This document shows, piece after piece, positions 34,619 through 43,897 of a DNA stretch of 50,842 bases (position 1 is its first letter; each line of letters opens with the position of its first letter). The stretch spans positions 1 to 50,842 of the forward strand of contig NZ_JACBYP010000055.1 in assembly GCF_018982965.1 (NCBI RefSeq), read 5' to 3'. The DNA comes from Streptomyces mayonensis (lineage in GTDB: Bacteria; Actinomycetota; Actinomycetes; Streptomycetales; Streptomycetaceae). Under the pieces are notes generated by a model that was not told the origin of the DNA, searched no databases, and saw nothing but the letters and a program-made list of their open reading frames with translations. Made by a program: the position numbers and the translations under genes.

Positions 34619-35512
34619 TCAGTCCTTGAGGACGAAGGGAACCTTGGCCGGCAGGAGCTTCCTCAGCTCGTCGGTCCCGGTCTGCCGTTCGGCCGCCATG
34701 ACGAGGTGCTGGTGTGCCATATGGTGCTCGAGGTCCTCGACGAACAGTTTCTTCCAGCGTCGTTTCGAGATCTGACTGGTGATGTACCGCGTGGCACGCG
34801 AACGCCGCATCATGTCCTCTGCGAGTTCCCAGGCGCGGGCGAGGAGTTCCTCCCGCGGCAGCACCTCGTTGACCAGGCCGAGATCCACGGCCTTCTGCCC
34901 GCTGATGTCCTCGCCGGTGTACATGTAGTACGCGGATCGCTTGGGTCCGAGCAGTTCCTGCATGATGAGGTAGAGCCCGTCCCCCGGCGGGACACCGAAA
35001 ATGAAGTGGTTCTCGAAGAACTTCGCATCCGGGGCGGCGAGTGTGAGATCGCATGCGAGAGCGAACTCGACATGCGCGCCGGGTCCGTTGACGACCGCGA
35101 TGGTCGGGATGTCGAGCTGGAAGACCAGGTTCTCCAGGAGCTTGTACGAGCCCCGGTACTGCCGAAGCTGGGCGTCCGGGGACCACTCGCGGAACGGCAG
35201 GTTGTTCCAGTCTCCCTCCTTCCTGCGCGTGTCGGGGTTGCTCGAGTACGGGATGGAGAACCACTTGTCACCGGTGCCCGTGATGATCAGCACCTCGTTC
35301 TCGGGGTCGTTGCCGATGTCCAGCCATGCCTGGCTCCAGGCATCGTGTCCGCCCCAGGAGTGCTCGTACGGTCCCCCGTCGGTGCTCAACGCCACCTCGA
35401 GGATGCCGTTCTCGCGCTTCATCACGAGATAGTCCTTGTACTTCTCCGAGTACTGCTCCAGGCTCAGCGGCCTGACGACGCCCGAAAAGTGACCGTCCAG
35501 CTGTTCTGTCAT
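34619..35512 (-). CDS. 6-oxocamphor-hydrolase-like crotonase (beta-diketone hydrolase)
   Basis: Crotonase-fold protein of 297 residues that does not look like a CoA enzyme. The N-terminal stretch (LEQYSEKYKDYLVMKRENGI), the ENEVLIITGTGDKW strand and VNGPGAHVEF / FFENHFIFGVPPGDG follow the Rhodococcus 6-oxocamphor hydrolase, an enzyme that cleaves cyclic beta-diketones by a retro-Claisen reaction. The residues matching its catalytic His-His-Asp set are present: H147, H169 and D178. The usual CoA-hydratase pattern (GGG oxyanion loop and two glutamates) is missing. First gene of an operon with ferredoxin and P450, divergent from a TetR gene. The substrate is unknown; a bicyclic or monocyclic diketone made by P450 plus dehydrogenase is the natural guess. 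Confidence 0.8.
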   Translation of the reverse strand: MTEQLDGHFSGVVRPLSLEQYSEKYKDYLVMKRENGILEVALSTDGGPYEHSWGGHDAWSQAWLDIGNDPENEVLIITGTGDKWFSIPYSSNPDTRRKEGDWNNLPFREWSPDAQLRQYRGSYKLLENLVFQLDIPTIAVVNGPGAHVEFALACDLTLAAPDAKFFENHFIFGVPPGDGLYLIMQELLGPKRSAYYMYTGEDISGQKAVDLGLVNEVLPREELLARAWELAEDMMRRSRATRYITSQISKRRWKKLFVEDLEHHMAHQHLVMAAERQTGTDELRKLLPAKVPFVLKD

Positions 35513-35826
35513 GCCGTTCCACTCTCTTCTGGGCAGGGGGCTTCTGGGCAGGGGTTGTGAGTCGCTCTTCCGTCCGGTGAGTGCCACCTCGGAAGCGATA
35601 CGATGCAGTCTGTATCTTATTTCGGAGAGTCGTCAAGCGCATGGAAGGCTCCGGGTCCCGCCTCCTGTGCCGGTCCAGCGGTGTGTCTCCGCCGGGTGCG
35701 GCAAGCGGTTCCGCGGGCATCGAGCGTGGTCTGGGGCCCAGGGCGGGGCTCCCCGCGGGTGCGTGATCATTGCCGGCTGTTAGTCTGGAACAGGATGCGC
35801 AATGTATTTTATTGAGGCGGGGTCTG
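35513..35826. promoter_or_regulatory. Divergent promoter region of the P450 operon and its TetR gene
   Basis: 314 bases, AT-richer near both genes. GATAC-N10-GTATC at 35597-35616 is a 20-bp dyad upstream of the hydrolase gene. TGTATCTTATT (35611-35621) reappears as TGTATTTTATT (about 35802-35812), just before the tetR Shine-Dalgarno. The repeated element at both promoters suggests shared TetR control. No gene in between. Confidence 0.5.
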
Positions 35827-36405
35827 ATGGACAGAGCGGTGCGGCGACGGGGCTCGGCCCTGGAAGAGGCGATTCTGGATGCCGCGTGGGCCGTCCTCAC
35901 CGAGCGCGGTTTCGAAGGCCTGACCCTCGAGGCCGTGGCGAAGCAGGCGAACACGAGCCGCCCGGTCCTGAGCCGGCGGTGGGCGACTCCGGCAAGTCTG
36001 GCGACGGCGGCACTCGCCCGGTACGTCGCTCTCAACCCGGTCGATGTCCCGGATCTCGGGGACGCGCGGGAAGAGCTCAAGTTGCTGCTGCGCCGGCTCT
36101 CCGACCGCGCACCACACAGTCTGATGCGTTTCGTGATCGACATGCGCGAGGATCTGCTGGCGGCGCGGTCCAACATCGCCGGCCTGCGGGAACAGATCGG
36201 CGAACGCGACCTCGTCCAGCGGATTCTGGCTCGCGGTGTCCAGCGGGGCGAGATCGACCTGGACCGCGTCACGCCGCGCATCGTTTCGCTGCCGATCGAC
36301 CTCACTGTCCATGAAGGGCTCATGACGCTGGAGCCGGTCAGTGACGAGGCGATTCGCGAGATCGTCGACGACATCTTTCTGCCCCTGGTCCGCCGGCCCG
36401 TCTGA
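35827..36405 (+). CDS. TetR-family regulator of the P450 operon
   Basis: A 192-residue regulator. The N-terminal HTH (about 12-60) reads ILDAAWAVLTERGFEGLTLE then AVAKQANTSRPVLSRRWATPASL, with a TetR-like recognition helix in which the usual YYHF is replaced by SRRW. The C-terminal ligand domain resembles the TetR_C_16/AcrR-type group. ATG 35827 has GAGGCGGGG upstream. Divergent from the hydrolase-ferredoxin-P450 operon and most likely its repressor, responding to the substrate of the pathway. Confidence 0.9.
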   Translation: MDRAVRRRGSALEEAILDAAWAVLTERGFEGLTLEAVAKQANTSRPVLSRRWATPASLATAALARYVALNPVDVPDLGDAREELKLLLRRLSDRAPHSLMRFVIDMREDLLAARSNIAGLREQIGERDLVQRILARGVQRGEIDLDRVTPRIVSLPIDLTVHEGLMTLEPVSDEAIREIVDDIFLPLVRRPV

Positions 36406-36413
36406 ACCTCAGG

Positions 36414-36436
36414 CCCGCACCCCGTGGTCCGGGTGC
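36414..36436 (+). terminator. Hairpin after tetR
   Basis: GCACCC (36417-36422) and GGGTGC (36431-36436) pair around CGTGGTCC, 12 bases after the stop. A weak terminator without a T-run. Confidence 0.4.
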
Positions 36437-36563
36437 TGGGGGGGCTGGGGGAGGGGGCACTTCGGCCGCCGCCTGTTCCGGGCCGTTGACCGTGTGCGGG
36501 GCGCGACGGACGTGTCGAAGGCGAACGGCTTCTCGTAAGGGCTCACGTGAGAGGCTGGCTCGT

Positions 36564-38606
<2,043 letters not shown>

Positions 38607-38640
38607 AGACGGCGCGCGCCGGCCCGGCCGGCAGGGGACA

Positions 38641-38829
38641 TCAGGCCCCGGCGAGGATCAGCGCGCCCAGTGTGAGCTGCGCGCCCCACTGCAGGACGAC
38701 GACCGCCCGCCTGGCGGGTGCCCACCGGGCGCGGGGCCAGGCCAGGGCCAGGACGCCCAGGGCGGCCGAGACCCAGAAGCAGGCCCACAGCGCGTCGCCG
38801 GGAACGCGCGAGCACTGCTCGCCGTACAT
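38641..38829 (-). CDS. Small membrane protein, C-terminal part (probable frameshift)
   Basis: A 62-residue frame from ATG 38829 with two transmembrane helices (ALWACFWVSAALGVLALAW, about 13-31, and VVVLQWGAQLTLGALILAG, about 43-61). Two cysteines flank the first (GEQCSRVPG and ALWACFW). The coding frame extends upstream of the ATG (SERGSRCL) with good codon bias, showing this is probably the C-terminal two-thirds of a longer protein whose N-terminal part lies in another frame immediately upstream. Confidence 0.6.
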   Translation of the reverse strand: MYGEQCSRVPGDALWACFWVSAALGVLALAWPRARWAPARRAVVVLQWGAQLTLGALILAGA

Positions 38830-38990
38830 CAGGCAGCGGCTGCCGCGCTCGGACGTGACACGACGACCCAGGCGAGGACGACGGTCGGCAGGAGCAGGGC
38901 GAGTCCGGCCACGGAGCCCAGGGTCAGGGCGCGGGCGGACGGCGGAGTGTGGCGGAGCGGCGAGGCCGGGAGGCCGGACGAGGCGGTCAT
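38829..38990 (-). CDS. Small membrane protein, N-terminal part (probable frameshift)
   Basis: A 53-residue frame from ATG 38990 (MTASSGLPASPLRHTPPSA) with one transmembrane helix (about 23-45, VAGLALLLPTVVLAWVVV). It ends in SRPSAAAAA at a TGA that overlaps the next ATG (TGATG). One missing base near 38855 would fuse it to the downstream frame and give a protein of about 115 residues with three transmembrane helices. Alternatively the TGATG overlap marks two coupled genes. Its neighbours give no functional hint. Confidence 0.5.
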   Translation of the reverse strand: MTASSGLPASPLRHTPPSARALTLGSVAGLALLLPTVVLAWVVVSRPSAAAAA

Positions 38991-39038
38991 GCGGACATCA
39001 CACCGCGCCGGGCGGCCGTCGGTGATCGGCCGGTCTGC

Positions 39039-39770
39039 TCAACCGCTCTGAGTACTCCTGCTCACGGCGCGCTCCACGATCGCCTCCAGCTGCTCGTGGT
39101 GCGCGCCCTTCCAGTACGCGCGTCCGCAGGTGCCGCACTTCGCGAAGACGTCGTACGACCGCTCGGTGCCGCCCTTGAGCTGGTCGGCGACCTCCTCCTT
39201 GGTGGCGGCCTCCAGCAGTCCGTTGCAGGCGGTGCACCGCGTCCACGGGTGCAGCTCGGGCCGGAAGCGGTCCAGGACCTCCCGGAGCTGGTCCTCCGGT
39301 CGGGTGCTGTAGACGAAGGCGCCGGCCCACAGTTCGCGGCGGTGCAGCAGGCCGCGGTCGCGGCTGAGCAGGACGCGTCTCTCGGCCGCCGACAGCGCGG
39401 CGAGCGCCGGGTCCCCGAGGTCCGTCGACTCGTACGCCGTGTCCACGCCGAGCAGCCGCAGCCGGCGGGCGAGGGTGCCGAGGTGGACGTCGAGCAGGAA
39501 GCGCAGGGGAGCGCCCGGCACCTCCTGGGGGTGCGCGACGGGCCGTACGCGCACCGACTCGCCGCCCGTCGGCACGTGTCCGCGCGGGACTTCGCGGCCG
39601 TCGACGAGGAGGGCGCCCACCTCGGTCAGCGGGACGCCGAGGGACTCCACGACGTGCCCGAGAGTGGAGACGCCGTCGGTGGCGGCGCGGGTGGCGCCGG
39701 TGGGCCGGGCGCGGGGCACGAACAGGTGCAGCTCGGGGGCGAACTCGACACGGATCTCGGGACCGTTCAC
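39039..39770 (-). CDS. Mut7-C RNase-domain protein with ubiquitin-like N-terminus
   Basis: A 243-residue protein. Residues 1-80 form a ubiquitin/ThiS-like beta-grasp domain; 85-240 are the Mut7-C (PIN-like, DUF82) domain, with acidic positions D94 (FLLDVHLGTLARRLRLLG) and D138 (LSRDRGLL) and a zinc ribbon of C179-x2-C182 and C212-x2-C215. Mut7-C proteins are thought to be RNases; the beta-grasp fusion is the common bacterial form. Start GTG 39770, without a clear Shine-Dalgarno, so the true start could be further in. Confidence 0.85.
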   Translation of the reverse strand: MNGPEIRVEFAPELHLFVPRARPTGATRAATDGVSTLGHVVESLGVPLTEVGALLVDGREVPRGHVPTGGESVRVRPVAHPQEVPGAPLRFLLDVHLGTLARRLRLLGVDTAYESTDLGDPALAALSAAERRVLLSRDRGLLHRRELWAGAFVYSTRPEDQLREVLDRFRPELHPWTRCTACNGLLEAATKEEVADQLKGGTERSYDVFAKCGTCGRAYWKGAHHEQLEAIVERAVSRSTQSG

Positions 39771-39908
39771 CCGGTCAGGATGCCACGGGCGCCCGGCACC
39801 GGTCCCGCCCCGGTGGCCGGGGTCTGCCCGGCGGTGGCCGTACCCGTCCGCCGGGCCGTACCCGTCCGGTGGCCGGTTCCGCCCGTCGGCCGGCCCGCCG
39901 CGGAGTGC

Positions 39909-40613
39909 CTAGTAGGCGACCAGTGAGATCCCCACGTAGTGCGCGATGAAGGCGGCCAGCGTGAAGGAGTGGAAGACCTCGTGGAAGCCGAACCAGCGCG
40001 GTGAGGGGTTGGGGCGCTTGAGGCCGTAGATCACGCCGCCCGCGCTGTAGAGCAGGCCGCCGACGATCACCAGGACGAGGACGGCGATGCCGCCGGCCCG
40101 CATGAACTCGGGCAGGTAGAAGACGGCCGCCCAGCCCATGGCCAGGTAGCAGGGGGTGTACAGCCAGCGCGGGGCGCCGACCCAGAAGACGCGGAAGACG
40201 ATGCCCGCCGCGGCAGCCGCCCAGATCCCCCACAGCAGCCACTGGCCCTTGGCGCCGGGCAGCAGCAGCATCGTGAGCGGGGTGTAGGTGCCCGCGATGA
40301 TCAGGAAGATGTTGGCGTGGTCCAGGCGGCGCAGGACACCGTCCATCCGCGGGCTCCAGTTGCCCCGGTGGTAGAGCGCGCTGACGCCGAACAGCAGACA
40401 GGCCGTCAGTACGTAGATCCCGCAGGCGATGCGGGCCTCGGTCGACTGGGCGAGAGCGGTGAGCACCAGTCCGGCGACGAGAACGGCCGGGAACATGCCG
40501 AGGTGCAGCCAGCCGCGCAGCTTCGGCTTCACCGGGTGCGGGAGCGAGAGCGCTACAGGGCCGCGGCCGGCGGCCGGCTTCTCCCTGGGCGCGTCGGGGA
40601 CGGACGCAGTCAT
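39909..40613 (-). CDS. Hemolysin III / TrhA family membrane protein
   Basis: A 234-residue protein with about seven transmembrane helices, related to the PAQR receptors. The zinc-site histidines and serine of the family are present: SALYHRGNWS (helix 2 end), DHANIF (helix 3) and FHEVFHSFTLAAFIAHY (last helix). Members are linked to membrane energetics and to hemolysis when overexpressed; the native role in Streptomyces is unknown. ATG 40613 (MTASVPD) was used; an in-frame ATG at 40649 would add 12 residues (MRNLRNRRYDAP), and the ribosome-binding site does not decide. Confidence 0.9.
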   Translation of the reverse strand: MTASVPDAPREKPAAGRGPVALSLPHPVKPKLRGWLHLGMFPAVLVAGLVLTALAQSTEARIACGIYVLTACLLFGVSALYHRGNWSPRMDGVLRRLDHANIFLIIAGTYTPLTMLLLPGAKGQWLLWGIWAAAAAGIVFRVFWVGAPRWLYTPCYLAMGWAAVFYLPEFMRAGGIAVLVLVIVGGLLYSAGGVIYGLKRPNPSPRWFGFHEVFHSFTLAAFIAHYVGISLVAY

Positions 40614-40936
40614 GGGCGCATCGTACCTACGGTTCCGTAAGTTACGCATCAGTACGAACGTATGAGCTACGGCGAGTGGTCATCGTCTCATGGGGAAACC
40701 CGGCCCCGCATCCCCGGGCGGCGGTACGGGTGCCCCGGTGTCACCTTCCGGTGACGGCACGTGGCGATGCTCACTCCGCTCAGGTGTGACGCCCTCTGGA
40801 CAGATGGGCACTCGCGTCGGATGATCAAATGAGTGCGGTCGGCACCGGATGAGCGCCTCGCGGGGCACACGTCACGCATCCGGGTCGCAGCCCCCACGGG
40901 GCCTCTCAACAAAAAACCCCTCATTTAGGAGCAATC
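40614..40936. other. pckG upstream region
   Basis: 323 bases with no gene. A GTCACC-TTCC-GGTGAC dyad lies at 40740-40755. Near the gene an A-rich stretch (CAACAAAAAACCCCTC, about 40907-40922) precedes the Shine-Dalgarno TTAGGAG. The A-run flanked by GGGG and CCCC (about 40899-40919) could form a weak leader hairpin. The divergent side carries several GTACG/CGTAC-type half-sites (40620-40665) near the hemolysin III start. Confidence 0.5.
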
Positions 40937-42757
40937 GTGGCGCGCGACATCGCGGCTCCCCCCATCCCCACCCGCCATCAGGAACTGATCTCGTGGGTGC
41001 ACGAGATCGCCGAACTGACCCAGCCGGACGCAGTGGTCTGGTGTGACGGCTCCGAGGCCGAATACGAGCGACTGTGCGAGGAGCTCGTGGCGAAGGGCAC
41101 CTTCCGCAAGCTCGACCCGATCAAGCGCCCCCACTCCTACTACGCGGCCTCCGACCCCTCCGACGTCGCCCGCGTCGAGGACCGGACCTTCATCTGCTCC
41201 ACCGAGGAGGAGGACGCAGGCCCGACCAACCACTGGAAGGACCCCGCCGAGATGCGGGAGATCTTCACGGGGGAGCAGGGTCTGTTCCGCGGTGCGATGC
41301 GCGGCCGGACCATGTACGTCGTGCCCTTCTGCATGGGCCCCCTCGGCTCCCCGCTCTCCGCACTCGGCGTCGAGATCACCGACTCCGCGTACGTCGCCGC
41401 CTCCATGCGCACCATGACCCGCATGGGACAGCCGGTCCTGGACGAGCTCGGCGACGAGGGCTTCTTCGTCAGGGCCGTGCACTCCGTCGGCGCCCCCCTC
41501 GCGGCGGGCGAGGCGGACGTTCCCTGGCCGTGCAGCAGCACCAAGTACATCTCGCACTTCCCCGAGGACCGCGAGATCTGGTCCTACGGCTCGGGCTACG
41601 GCGGCAACGCCCTGCTCGGCAAGAAGTGCTACGCGCTGCGCATCGCCTCCGTCATGGCGCGCGACGAGGGCTGGCTCGCCGAGCACATGCTGGTGCTGAA
41701 GCTGACGCCGCCCACCGGGCAGCCCCGGTACGTCGCCGCCGCCTTCCCCTCCGCCTGCGGCAAGACCAACCTGGCCATGCTGGAGCCCACCATCTCCGGC
41801 TGGACCGTGGAGACCATCGGCGACGACATCGCCTGGATGCGCTTCGGGGAGGACGGCCGCCTGTACGCCATCAACCCCGAGGCCGGCTTCTTCGGCGTCG
41901 CGCCCGGCACCGGTGAGCACACCAACGCCAACGCGATGAAGACGCTGTGGGGCAACTCCGTCTTCACCAACGTCGCCCTCACCGACGACGGCGACGTGTG
42001 GTGGGAGGGCATGACCGAGGAGACCCCGGCCCACCTCACCGACTGGAAGGGCAACGACTGGACGCCCGAGTCCGGCACGCCGGCCGCGCACCCGAACGCC
42101 CGCTTCACCACGCCCGCCGCGCAGTGCCCGATCATCGCGCCCGAGTGGGAGGACCCGAGGGGCGTGCCGATCTCGGCGATCCTCTTCGGCGGGCGCCGCG
42201 CCACCGCCGTACCGCTGGTGACCGAGTCCTTCGACTGGAACCACGGCGTCTTCCTGGGCGCCAACGTGGCCTCCGAGAAGACCGCCGCCGCCGAGGGCAA
42301 GGTCGGCGAGCTGCGCCGCGACCCCTTCGCCATGCTGCCGTTCTGCGGCTACAACATGGGCGACTACATGGGCCACTGGATCGACGTGGCCAAGGACAAG
42401 GACCAGGCCAAGCTGCCCAAGATCTACTACGTCAACTGGTTCCGCAAGGACGACGAGGGCAGGTTCGTCTGGCCCGGCTTCGGCGAGAACGGCCGCGTCC
42501 TGAAGTGGATCGTGGAGCGGCTCGAGGGCAGGGCGGACGGTGTCGAGACGCCGATCGGCGTGCTGCCGACCAAGGAGTCCCTGGACACCGCGGGGCTCAA
42601 TCTCGGCGACGCCGACCTGGAGTTCCTGCTCAGCGTCGACAAGGAGGTGTGGCGCGAGGAGGCGGCGCTCGTCCCCGAGCACCTGAACACCTTCGGCGAC
42701 CACACGCCCACCGAGCTGTGGGACCAGTACCGGGCCCTGGTGCAGCGCCTGGGCTGA
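40937..42757 (+). CDS. pckG: Phosphoenolpyruvate carboxykinase (GTP)
   Basis: Converts oxaloacetate and GTP to PEP, GDP and CO2 for gluconeogenesis; cytosolic monomer. The 606-residue length matches the GTP-dependent class. The kinase P-loop is FPSACGKTN (270-278) with the hyper-reactive C274; R82-region substrate loop, YGGNALLGKK (manganese and substrate ligands, about 221-230) and the GTP-site FNWFRKD-like YVNWFRKDDEG are intact. The start is GTG with TTAGGAG 6 bases upstream. A strong terminator follows at 42903. Expression is probably high on acids or amino acids; the dyad upstream could be a control site. Confidence 0.96.
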   Translation: MARDIAAPPIPTRHQELISWVHEIAELTQPDAVVWCDGSEAEYERLCEELVAKGTFRKLDPIKRPHSYYAASDPSDVARVEDRTFICSTEEEDAGPTNHWKDPAEMREIFTGEQGLFRGAMRGRTMYVVPFCMGPLGSPLSALGVEITDSAYVAASMRTMTRMGQPVLDELGDEGFFVRAVHSVGAPLAAGEADVPWPCSSTKYISHFPEDREIWSYGSGYGGNALLGKKCYALRIASVMARDEGWLAEHMLVLKLTPPTGQPRYVAAAFPSACGKTNLAMLEPTISGWTVETIGDDIAWMRFGEDGRLYAINPEAGFFGVAPGTGEHTNANAMKTLWGNSVFTNVALTDDGDVWWEGMTEETPAHLTDWKGNDWTPESGTPAAHPNARFTTPAAQCPIIAPEWEDPRGVPISAILFGGRRATAVPLVTESFDWNHGVFLGANVASEKTAAAEGKVGELRRDPFAMLPFCGYNMGDYMGHWIDVAKDKDQAKLPKIYYVNWFRKDDEGRFVWPGFGENGRVLKWIVERLEGRADGVETPIGVLPTKESLDTAGLNLGDADLEFLLSVDKEVWREEAALVPEHLNTFGDHTPTELWDQYRALVQRLG

Positions 42758-43059
42758 GCACCGCCACCACTACCACCAGCACCCAGCTCCGTGGCCGGTC
42801 CGACTAGCCCTGACCCGCGAAGTCGTCACGAAGGCCGGTCACGAGGGGGTCGTCGCGCGCTCCAGTAGCTCTCTGTATCCGGAGCGCGTGCCGATCCCGC
42901 TCGGGCCGGGTCCCCGCACAACGGCGTGCGACGGACCCGGCCCTTCGGCATTCCCGTCGCCGGGGGCGCGGGCCACGTGAATGCGTTGCCCCGCACGCGG
43001 TACCCGGAGGGCCGGACGACACAGGGACGGTACGACGACCCGGGGACGGAGGGTGTGCG
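42758..43059. other. Intergenic region after pckG with two hairpins
   Basis: 302 bases. CGCGCTCC (about 42856-42863) and GGAGCGCG (about 42881-42888) form one stem and the main terminator (42903-42943) the other. The first stem superficially recalls a tRNA arm, but no cloverleaf or T-loop is present. Short reverse-strand ORFs here lack coding character. Confidence 0.6.
42903..42950 (+). terminator. pckG terminator
   Basis: GGGCCGGGTCC (42903-42913) and GGACCCGGCCC (42933-42943), a perfect 11-bp stem with a 19-base loop, followed by TTCGG. It lies 145 bases after the pckG stop. Confidence 0.65.
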
Positions 43060-43236
43060 ATGGCTGACGGTGGTGACTTCTATCGGCGCGACCGGCCGGA
43101 CGACTCGCCCCTGGAGGAGGACCGTCCGCGCGGCGGCGGCCCCGAGGATCCGCACCGGCGCGGGAACTGGCCCGTGTGGGGCATCGTCCTGGCGGTCATC
43201 GTGGTGTTCGTCGTGCTGACGGTGATCTTCGGCTGA
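43060..43236 (+). CDS. 58-residue single-pass membrane protein
   Basis: ATG 43060 gives MADGGDFYRRDRPDDSPLEE, an acidic/Gly-Pro-rich cytosolic segment, then RRGNWPVWG and one transmembrane helix (about 41-57, IVLAVIVVFVVLTVIF), ending in Gly-stop. Third-position GC is high and GGAGGG lies 8 bases before the ATG, so it looks genuinely translated. The family is unknown to me; small proteins with this W-P-x-W-G then helix layout are common in Streptomyces. Confidence 0.75.
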   Translation: MADGGDFYRRDRPDDSPLEEDRPRGGGPEDPHRRGNWPVWGIVLAVIVVFVVLTVIFG

Positions 43237-43377
43237 CCGGGCTGAATGGGCTGACCGGGCTGACCGCCTGTCGTGGTCCGGTCCCGCGGCGACGCGCGGA
43301 CGTCCGGCTGTGGCGCCCGGTCCGCGCGTCGCTGCGGGTGCGCGCGGACCGGGGCCGTGAGAGGGAGCCCGAGAGGC

Positions 43378-43797
43378 TCAGTGGGACGCGAGTTCGCGCG
43401 GCTCCAGGGCCGCGGCGTGGGCGTCCATGCGCTCGGCGGCCAGGATGGCGACCGCCGTGTCGGCGCGGGAGGCGGCCACCACCAGGGCGCGGCCCGCCAG
43501 GGTGTGCGCCCGCCGGTGCAGGGCCGACGGACGCGGCTCGGGACGGGCGGCGGCCACGGTCAGACGGACCGGCGCCTGACCTCCCCGCAGCCGGGCCACC
43601 TGCGCGGCGAGCCGTTCGGCGGCGGTGTCCAGGTCGGCGGCGGGTGCCAGCGCGCGCAGCTCGTCCGTGATGGCGAGCAGCGCCGCGAGGTGGCCCGCGA
43701 GCTGGATGTCCAGCTCCTCCTCCCGGGACCGGTGGGGGAAGTCCGTGGTGCCGGCCGTCGTGCTGTGGACCGACTTGGCGCGGATCGGTTCGTACAT
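43378..43797 (-). CDS. Small helical protein of unknown function
   Basis: A 139-residue protein beginning MYEPIRAKSVHSTTAGTTDF, then almost entirely alpha-helical and alanine-rich, with heptad-like patterns (DIQLAGHLAALLAITDELRAL, LDTAAERLAAQVARL). There is no signal peptide, membrane helix or catalytic motif. ATG 43797 has AGGAGG 7 bases upstream. The promoter region carries TTAGA-N5-TCTAA. I do not recognise the family. Confidence 0.72.
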   Translation of the reverse strand: MYEPIRAKSVHSTTAGTTDFPHRSREEELDIQLAGHLAALLAITDELRALAPAADLDTAAERLAAQVARLRGGQAPVRLTVAAARPEPRPSALHRRAHTLAGRALVVAASRADTAVAILAAERMDAHAAALEPRELASH

Positions 43798-43835
43798 GGG
43801 ACGGCCTCCTGTGTTCTTCAGGAAGCCATCCTAGC

Positions 43836-43850
43836 TTAGATCTCGTCTAA
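43836..43850. promoter_or_regulatory. TTAGA-N5-TCTAA dyad upstream of the 139-residue protein gene
   Basis: Perfect 5-bp arms (43836-43840, 43846-43850) in an unusually AT-rich patch; TAGGAT on the reverse strand just downstream could be the -10 box of the gene. Confidence 0.4.
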
Positions 43851-43897
43851 AGTTGAGCCGTTCACAAAACCGGACTGTGTGCGTACGGATCGTGAGA

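Noticed and set aside
32969..36405. Secondary-metabolite biosynthetic cluster
   Set aside because: A P450 and ferredoxin alone are not enough; there is no synthase, and the hydrolase points to breakdown rather than assembly.
42850..42950. Possible tRNA gene after pckG
   Set aside because: Only stem-loops are present; there is no T-arm consensus (GGTTCGA), no anticodon arm of correct size and no acceptor pairing.
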